Positions 59,689-64,000 of a stretch of 64,000 bases of DNA are shown one piece after another. A program made the position numbers and the translations under genes. This DNA is from Bowmanella dokdonensis. Lineage in GTDB: Bacteria > Pseudomonadota > Gammaproteobacteria > Enterobacterales > Alteromonadaceae. Position 1 is the stretch's first letter, and every line of letters starts with the position of its first letter. The notes beneath the pieces were generated by a model that did not search any database, had not been told where the DNA came from, and saw nothing but the letters and a program-made list of their open reading frames with translations. The DNA is taken from the NCBI RefSeq assembly GCF_017254865.1, contig NZ_JAFKCV010000006.1, positions 1-64,000 on the forward strand, in the 5' to 3' direction.

Positions 59689-61050
59689 TTATTCCCGGAA
59701 GGCATCCGGGGTCAGGTGATGCTTGTCCAGCAGCTTGTAAAACTCCGTGCGATTGCGTCCGGCAATCCTGGCTGCCTGGGTCACATTCCCCTGGGTGGCC
59801 TTGAGCAGATCCGCCAGGTAGCGCCGCTCAAACTCATCCCTCGCCCTGGCAAAGGAGGGCAGCGCACTGGGTTTGTCACGCAAGGCCTTTTGCACCAGTT
59901 CTGCGGGGATAAGGGGGCCGTTGCACAGCGCTACCGTTTGTTCCACCACATTCTGTAACTGGCGGACATTGCCCGGCCAGGGGGCGGCAATCAACAACTC
60001 CATGCCCTCATCAGAATACCCTGTGACCTGCTTGCGACTCCTTGCCTGGATTTGGCTGAGGAAGTGATTCACCAGCAACGGAATATCCTCCCGCCGCTCT
60101 GACAAGGGGGGAAGCCTGAGTTCGACCACATTCAGCCGGTAATACAAATCCTCCCTGAACTCCCCCTCGGGAATGGCTTTTTCCAGGTCCCTGTGGGTGG
60201 CACTGATAATTCTCACGTCGATGGGAATGGGCTGGGTAGCCCCCACCGGCCTGACTTCACGCTCCTGCAGGGCCCGCAACAGCTTGACCTGGAAAGCGAC
60301 CGGCATATCACCCACTTCATCCAGAAACAGGGTGCCGCCGTTGGCCGCCTGAAACAGGCCGACATGCTCCCGGTTGGCGCCCGTAAAGGCTCCTTTGGTA
60401 TGACCAAAGAGTTCCGATTCGAATAAGGTTTCAGGGATGGCGGCGCAATTCACCGCAATAAAAGGACCGTCCTTCCTGTCACTGACCAGGTGGATAGCCT
60501 TGGCCAGCAACTCCTTACCTGTGCCGCTCTGGCTGTGGATCAGAATGCTGACGTCGCTGTCAGCCACCTGGTGGGCCTGCTGCAAAAGCTCCTCCATCTT
60601 GGCGCTGCGGCTGATGATCGCTTCACGCCAGTCACTGTCCTTTTTGTCTGCCTTGTCATTACCGGTGGTCGGATGCAGACGGATAGCATCGGCCACAGTG
60701 GTCAGTAATTGCTGGCTGTCAAAGGGCTTGGTCAGATAAGAGAAGACCCCTTTTTTGGTGGCTTCGATGGCATCGGGTATCGTGCCGTGGGCGGTCAGTA
60801 TAATGACGGGTAAACCCGGATATCTTTCCCGTGTAGCGGCAAACAACGCCATGCCGTCCATGCCTTCCATACGCAGGTCACTGATCAGTAGATGCGGATT
60901 GAAGGTCTCCAGTATGCCCAACGCCTGCTTCCCACTGTCGGCGTTCTCCACCTGATAACCCGCGCCGGTCAGGCGCATGCTGATCAGTTTGAGTAAAGAA
61001 GGGTCATCATCGACCACCAATACGCGTTTTGCCCCTGCTTCAGTTGCCAT
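59689..61050 (-). CDS. glrR: Sigma-54-dependent response regulator GlrR
   Basis: A 453-aa NtrC-family regulator: receiver (1-120; Asp58), AAA+ domain with Walker A near SQSGTGKE (173-180) and the sigma-54-contacting GAFTGA at 220-225, and a Fis-type HTH at the C-terminus (ATQGNVTQAARIAGRNRTEF). In enterics GlrR activates glmY from a sigma-54 promoter. It is the last gene of glrK-qseG-glrR (overlap of 11 bp with qseG). Confidence 0.93.
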   Translation of the reverse strand: MATEAGAKRVLVVDDDPSLLKLISMRLTGAGYQVENADSGKQALGILETFNPHLLISDLRMEGMDGMALFAATRERYPGLPVIILTAHGTIPDAIEATKKGVFSYLTKPFDSQQLLTTVADAIRLHPTTGNDKADKKDSDWREAIISRSAKMEELLQQAHQVADSDVSILIHSQSGTGKELLAKAIHLVSDRKDGPFIAVNCAAIPETLFESELFGHTKGAFTGANREHVGLFQAANGGTLFLDEVGDMPVAFQVKLLRALQEREVRPVGATQPIPIDVRIISATHRDLEKAIPEGEFREDLYYRLNVVELRLPPLSERREDIPLLVNHFLSQIQARSRKQVTGYSDEGMELLIAAPWPGNVRQLQNVVEQTVALCNGPLIPAELVQKALRDKPSALPSFARARDEFERRYLADLLKATQGNVTQAARIAGRNRTEFYKLLDKHHLTPDAFRE

Positions 61051-61603
61051 TGCCTACCACTTCCCTCTTTAAGATATTCTGTTCAATTGCCTTAAGCTGC
61101 TGCAATTGTTGTTCCAATGCGTTTATTTGTTCCTTCAGGGACAGATTGTCGTGCTTCTGTTCCTTCAACTGCTGGGTTTGCTGCTGAAGCCTGGATTGCA
61201 AGTCGGCCAGTTGCTGTTGCAACCCCATTCGGGCTTCCAGTTGATCCATCAGCAGTTTCAGCAGTCCGGCCAGTTGGATTTCGCCATCTTGAGACAGGGC
61301 TCTCAATGCCTTTCTCGCCAGCGCCGGGTCACCAACCGCCGACTCCGGAAGGCTATAAAGTAATGCCAGATGCAGTCGGGCCGCCGACCCACCCTGAGCC
61401 TGCAGCTTCTGCTGGTTAGCCACCTCATCCCGCAAGCTTTGCTCATCCATTGACTGTATTGCCAGATAATACGCCTGCCAGCCTTCGGTGCTGTCCGTCA
61501 TTCCGTCGATCACAGGCGCCCGTTCACCCAACGGCAAAGTCTTACATCCTGATAGCAGCATCAGGGCCAGAAGGACAAGGGTCAAACATCCCTGCTTACA
61601 CAT
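61040..61603 (-). CDS. qseG: Lipoprotein QseG
   Basis: A 187-aa lipoprotein from ATG 61603 (lipobox LLSGC, Cys about 20). The second half is a long Gln-rich coiled coil (about 125-180). In enterics QseG links the outer membrane to the GlrK kinase and modulates it. GGAG lies about 10 bases before this start; the reading from 61645 lacks support. Between glrK and glrR. Confidence 0.85.
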   Translation of the reverse strand: MCKQGCLTLVLLALMLLSGCKTLPLGERAPVIDGMTDSTEGWQAYYLAIQSMDEQSLRDEVANQQKLQAQGGSAARLHLALLYSLPESAVGDPALARKALRALSQDGEIQLAGLLKLLMDQLEARMGLQQQLADLQSRLQQQTQQLKEQKHDNLSLKEQINALEQQLQQLKAIEQNILKREVVGNGN

Positions 61604-63035
61604 CGTTATTTGGCTCCACTGAGTCGGCGGGCAGGCGAATCTCAAAGGTACATCCTGTGCCGTTTTGCAATAAATGAATTTGGCCCTGGTACTTCTGCAC
61701 CAACTCCCGGGTAATGGTCAGTCCCAGGCCACTTCCTTTGACTTTGGCTTCAGCTTTCAGGCTACCCTGGAAGAATGGCTCAAATACCTTTCCCTGTTGC
61801 TGCTGTGGAATGCCCGGCCCCTGATCAGAAATGGTCAGGATCCAGATGTCATCCACATAAGCGGCCCGCACTTCAATCTGTCCGTCGGCAGGCGAGAACT
61901 TGAAAGCATTGGACAACAGATTGTCAAGTATGACCCGAAAATGCTCTGGATGCATTGCCAGTTTGCAGTCCCGCTCCGGCAACTCCAGGGCCAACCCCTT
62001 GGATTGTATTTCCAGCCGTCTTTCACCAAGCACTTTATTGATGGTCTCAAGCAAGCCACAACTCTGGGGTGCCAGAGCCTGAGAATTGTCCAGTACCATA
62101 TTGAAGTTAAGCAAATCTTCTATCAGTTGCTGCAGGCGGCTGACGCTGTCACGGATAATGCCACTGACTTCTTTTTGCGCCTGGTTCAGTTGGCCTGTGG
62201 TGCCATCATAGAGCAGCTCCGTGCCCTCGCGGATTGCGGCAAGAGGCGTTTTCAGCTCATGAGAAATATGGCGGATAAAAGTGGTTTTCTGCATTTCCAG
62301 CTCCAAAAGCTGCAAACGCATGGCATCCAGAATTCTACCCACCTCCTCAATGTCCTTTGCGCCGCTGACAGAGACCTTCTGGTTGAAATCCCCTTCCTGC
62401 AACTTCCTGATCTGGGGCTTCAGTTGATTGATGGAGCGGGTAATCAGGCGGACAAACAGAAGGGCGATCATCAACGAAATGGGTATGACCAAAGCGGATT
62501 GCATCACCGCCCTGCGCAACTCATCCGCACTGGCTTTGATAGCCTGAACTTCATTATCGATAACCTGCCGGTTAAGGCGAAACAACTCATTACTATGGTC
62601 GTAGAGTTGACTGTATGCCCGCTGCAGCGCGCTGATTTCAAGAGAGTCCGGGCTGGAAGAAAGTCTTTGATGAATGCTCTGTTCCATATCAAACATGACC
62701 TTGACCTGGTTGGATATCATGGTGTTTTCCGGCATGGAAAATTCGGGAGCCAGGGCCTTAAAGTCACTGCGTAGAGTCAGATAGCTCTTCCATAAGCCAG
62801 GGTCTTTGAGGACCAGAAATTGACTGGCGCTACGCTCCATATTGTTGAGTATCTGGTTAGCCTGACGACTGACATAGACCAATTGGGAGACCTGCTGGAC
62901 CGCATCGGCTCCCTGGTTGGAGAGGCGGTCCGTCCTCGCCAGTGCCATCCCAAGCGCCAACATCAGGGGCAGACTGACCATGGCAAAGCCCATCAGCGTC
63001 AATGTTCGCAATGACAATGGCTTGAGTCTGGGCAA
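61596..63035 (-). CDS. glrK: Sensor histidine kinase GlrK (QseE)
   Basis: A 479-aa kinase: TM1 about 10-33, periplasmic helical sensor about 35-180, TM2 about 182-203, HAMP, HisKA with His259 (RHISHELKTPLAAIR), HATPase_c with LLSNAFKFSP and GLGLTITREL. I place the start at TTG 63035 because AAGGAA lies 6 bases upstream and the N-terminus then matches GlrK; a GTG at 63065 is possible. First gene of glrK-qseG-glrR. It overlaps qseG by 8 bp. Confidence 0.9.
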   Translation of the reverse strand: MPRLKPLSLRTLTLMGFAMVSLPLMLALGMALARTDRLSNQGADAVQQVSQLVYVSRQANQILNNMERSASQFLVLKDPGLWKSYLTLRSDFKALAPEFSMPENTMISNQVKVMFDMEQSIHQRLSSSPDSLEISALQRAYSQLYDHSNELFRLNRQVIDNEVQAIKASADELRRAVMQSALVIPISLMIALLFVRLITRSINQLKPQIRKLQEGDFNQKVSVSGAKDIEEVGRILDAMRLQLLELEMQKTTFIRHISHELKTPLAAIREGTELLYDGTTGQLNQAQKEVSGIIRDSVSRLQQLIEDLLNFNMVLDNSQALAPQSCGLLETINKVLGERRLEIQSKGLALELPERDCKLAMHPEHFRVILDNLLSNAFKFSPADGQIEVRAAYVDDIWILTISDQGPGIPQQQQGKVFEPFFQGSLKAEAKVKGSGLGLTITRELVQKYQGQIHLLQNGTGCTFEIRLPADSVEPNNDV

Positions 63036-63208
63036 CGGCGCTTCCTTAGTGCAACTGAGAATCACAATCTTCTAATAATGCCCCAAAACGCCCTCATCGC
63101 TAAGCCCAAAGTGCCCAAGAACCGCACCTATTTATCGCTGTCTTAAATACACGACAATCTTACTTTCCTGCAAGGAACCGTCATATACCCTTGTATTTAG
63201 TGTATTTT

Positions 63209-63236
63209 ATTATAATTCCTGGCCTGTCCCAGGCAA
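63209..63236 (-). promoter_or_regulatory. Sigma-70 promoter of glrK operon
   Basis: On the minus strand -35 TTGCCT (63231-63236), 16-bp spacer, and perfect -10 TATAAT (63209-63214), about 170 bp before glrK. Confidence 0.65.
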
Positions 63237-63353
63237 CTCATCCCACCTCCCGGGCAACTATTGTCGCTTTTTTGAGACAGAATTTGACCCGAAATTTGTG
63301 TTTTTCAGATTAATAATCCCCTTTTCTCCAATTAAAACGCGGATCTAGCTAAC

Positions 63354-63370
63354 TGGCATGATATCCGCTT
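63354..63370 (+). promoter_or_regulatory. Sigma-54 -24/-12 promoter candidate
   Basis: TGGCATGATATCCGCTT has the invariant GG (63355-63356) and GC (63367-63368) at the required 10-bp spacing. Start would be near 63380. Divergent to glrK. Proximity to a sigma-54 activator gene (glrR) makes it credible. Confidence 0.6.
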
Positions 63371-63379
63371 GTGTCCGTC

Positions 63380-63736
63380 GCTGACGCCAGGAAGGTGTGG
63401 GTAAGCTCCCTAGTTAGTCAAGATGATATCCATGGGATCCAAGTCATCTTGAGGGACCATCATCAGGAGAGAGGCAGAAATCCTGATGAGTTTAAGCAAA
63501 CTGACTTGCAGCTCGGAACCTACTGAGTAAGAATGAACATGTTGTGGGTTCAGGTGTCACTGCAAGTGGCAGCAAACCTGAAAGATATTACCGCTACCAG
63601 GTTCAGGCACGTCAATGTATTCCCCCCGGCTGGAGGCCGACAGCCCTTCGAGTGACACCGCCAGGTTCAGTGAAGAACCTTAAGCGTTTCGTTTGGCAGT
63701 ACTCGTTGTAGGCATTTGTTACCTGACATTTTTTTT
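63380..63736 (+). ncRNA. Structured RNA or long leader candidate downstream of sigma-54 site
   Basis: About 355 nt without an ORF but dense in hairpins: AAGATGA/TCATCTT (63420-63426, 63444-63450), CATCAGGA/TCCTGATG (63461-63468, 63481-63488), CCTGAA/TTCAGG (63577-63582, 63602-63607), GGCTG/CAGCC (63628-63632, 63641-63645), AGGTTC/GAACCT (63663-63668, 63675-63680). GGTTCAG occurs three times (63547, 63600, 63664). It ends near a weak hairpin followed by eight T (63729-63736). It may be a small RNA, as GlmY is in enterics at this locus, or a regulated leader of the next gene. I cannot assign it. Confidence 0.45.
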
Positions 63737-63776
63737 AATCTTTGGGGACTTCCCACACTCTTTCTATGGGGGAAAG

Positions 63777-64000
63777 ATGAAAAATAATACCAACCGCTTT
63801 ATCAAAGTGGGCCGCTGGATTTTCGAAGTCAAGATGGTGCGCGCTATCAGAGTCGAAGAATATGGCGAACCATACGACGCCGTTGCGCATATGACCTTCA
63901 ATGGTGATGAGGTCTATGTAGACAGCCAGCTCAGCAGTTGCCAGGAGAATCTGAATCGTGAAGATCTGGATGCCTTCCTGGATTTTTCCAAAATGATGAA
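63777..64000 (+). CDS. Unrecognised protein, truncated at window edge
   Basis: Starts at ATG 63777 with GGGGGAAAG directly upstream and continues past the window (at least 74 codons, no stop). The N-terminus (MKNNTNRFIKVGRWIFEVKM) has no signal peptide and reads as soluble, mixed alpha/beta, acidic. I do not recognise the family. It follows the structured non-coding region and may be under its control. Confidence 0.65.
   Translation, partial: MKNNTNRFIKVGRWIFEVKMVRAIRVEEYGEPYDAVAHMTFNGDEVYVDSQLSSCQENLNREDLDAFLDFSKMM

Noticed and set aside
63066-63776. Direct assignment of glmY sRNA
   Set aside because: The structured segment reads divergent from glrK and I see no clear match to GlmY sequence, so I left it as an unassigned candidate.

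Overview
The window is chromosomal DNA of a marine-type gammaproteobacterium, most likely in the Alteromonadales (Alteromonas/Bowmanella/Lacimicrobium-like; family-level placement is an inference). Signs are enteric-like but divergent housekeeping proteins, a MotX-type sodium flagellar motor gene beside rnr, NhaA and an NSS sodium symporter, PanP instead of PanD beside panBC, and a glrK-qseG-glrR operon. No tRNA, CRISPR array, insertion sequence or prophage was seen; nearly all genes are full length.

Layout. 1-0.3 kb: tandem P1/P2 promoters and the boxA leader of an rRNA operon reading leftward out of the window. 0.4-1.2 kb: a secreted protein built of ten exact 15-residue repeats. 1.3-9.8 kb: the spc and alpha ribosomal operons, all leftward (rplN rplX rplE rpsN rpsH rplF rplR rpsE rpmD rplO secY rpmJ, then rpsM rpsK rpsD rpoA rplQ), including the S4-type translational leader before rpsM. 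The cluster stops before rplN: the S10 operon (rpsQ and beyond) is not upstream, and 0.6 kb of structured direct repeats sits at the break. 10.5-15 kb: a DUF4397-like lipoprotein and a secreted M1 aminopeptidase. 14.8-20.2 kb: rlmB-rnr, motX, a MalY/PatB C-S lyase and a lone receiver protein.

20.3-33.6 kb: small membrane proteins, YggN- and YeeZ-like proteins, an NSS transporter, an SDR, msrA, a four-gene operon of two spondin-domain proteins plus an OmpR/EnvZ-type two-component pair, cnoX, purEK and nhaA. 33.6-43.9 kb is rich in signalling: a 1.5 kaa hybrid kinase, a REC-GGDEF diguanylate cyclase and an SBP3-type periplasmic protein in a row, then yadGH with a TrmB-like methyltransferase, an iodotyrosine-deiodinase-like nitroreductase and a degenerate EAL protein. 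44-54 kb: panP, a second SBP3-like protein, panC-panB, folK-pcnB, gluQ, dksA, sfsA (apparently frameshifted in a C-tract at codons 4-7) and pepB.

54-64 kb: an excisionase-like HTH, yhgN, yjaG, dgkA, rsmD, ftsY-ftsE-ftsX (FtsY carries a GAGCCA x17 hexanucleotide tract), and glrK-qseG-glrR. The right edge holds a divergent sigma-54-like promoter, about 400 nt of densely hairpinned non-coding DNA and the start of an unrecognised gene. This right-edge block, the sfsA frameshift, the broken S10/spc junction and the conserved deiodinase triad are the observations most worth a second look.
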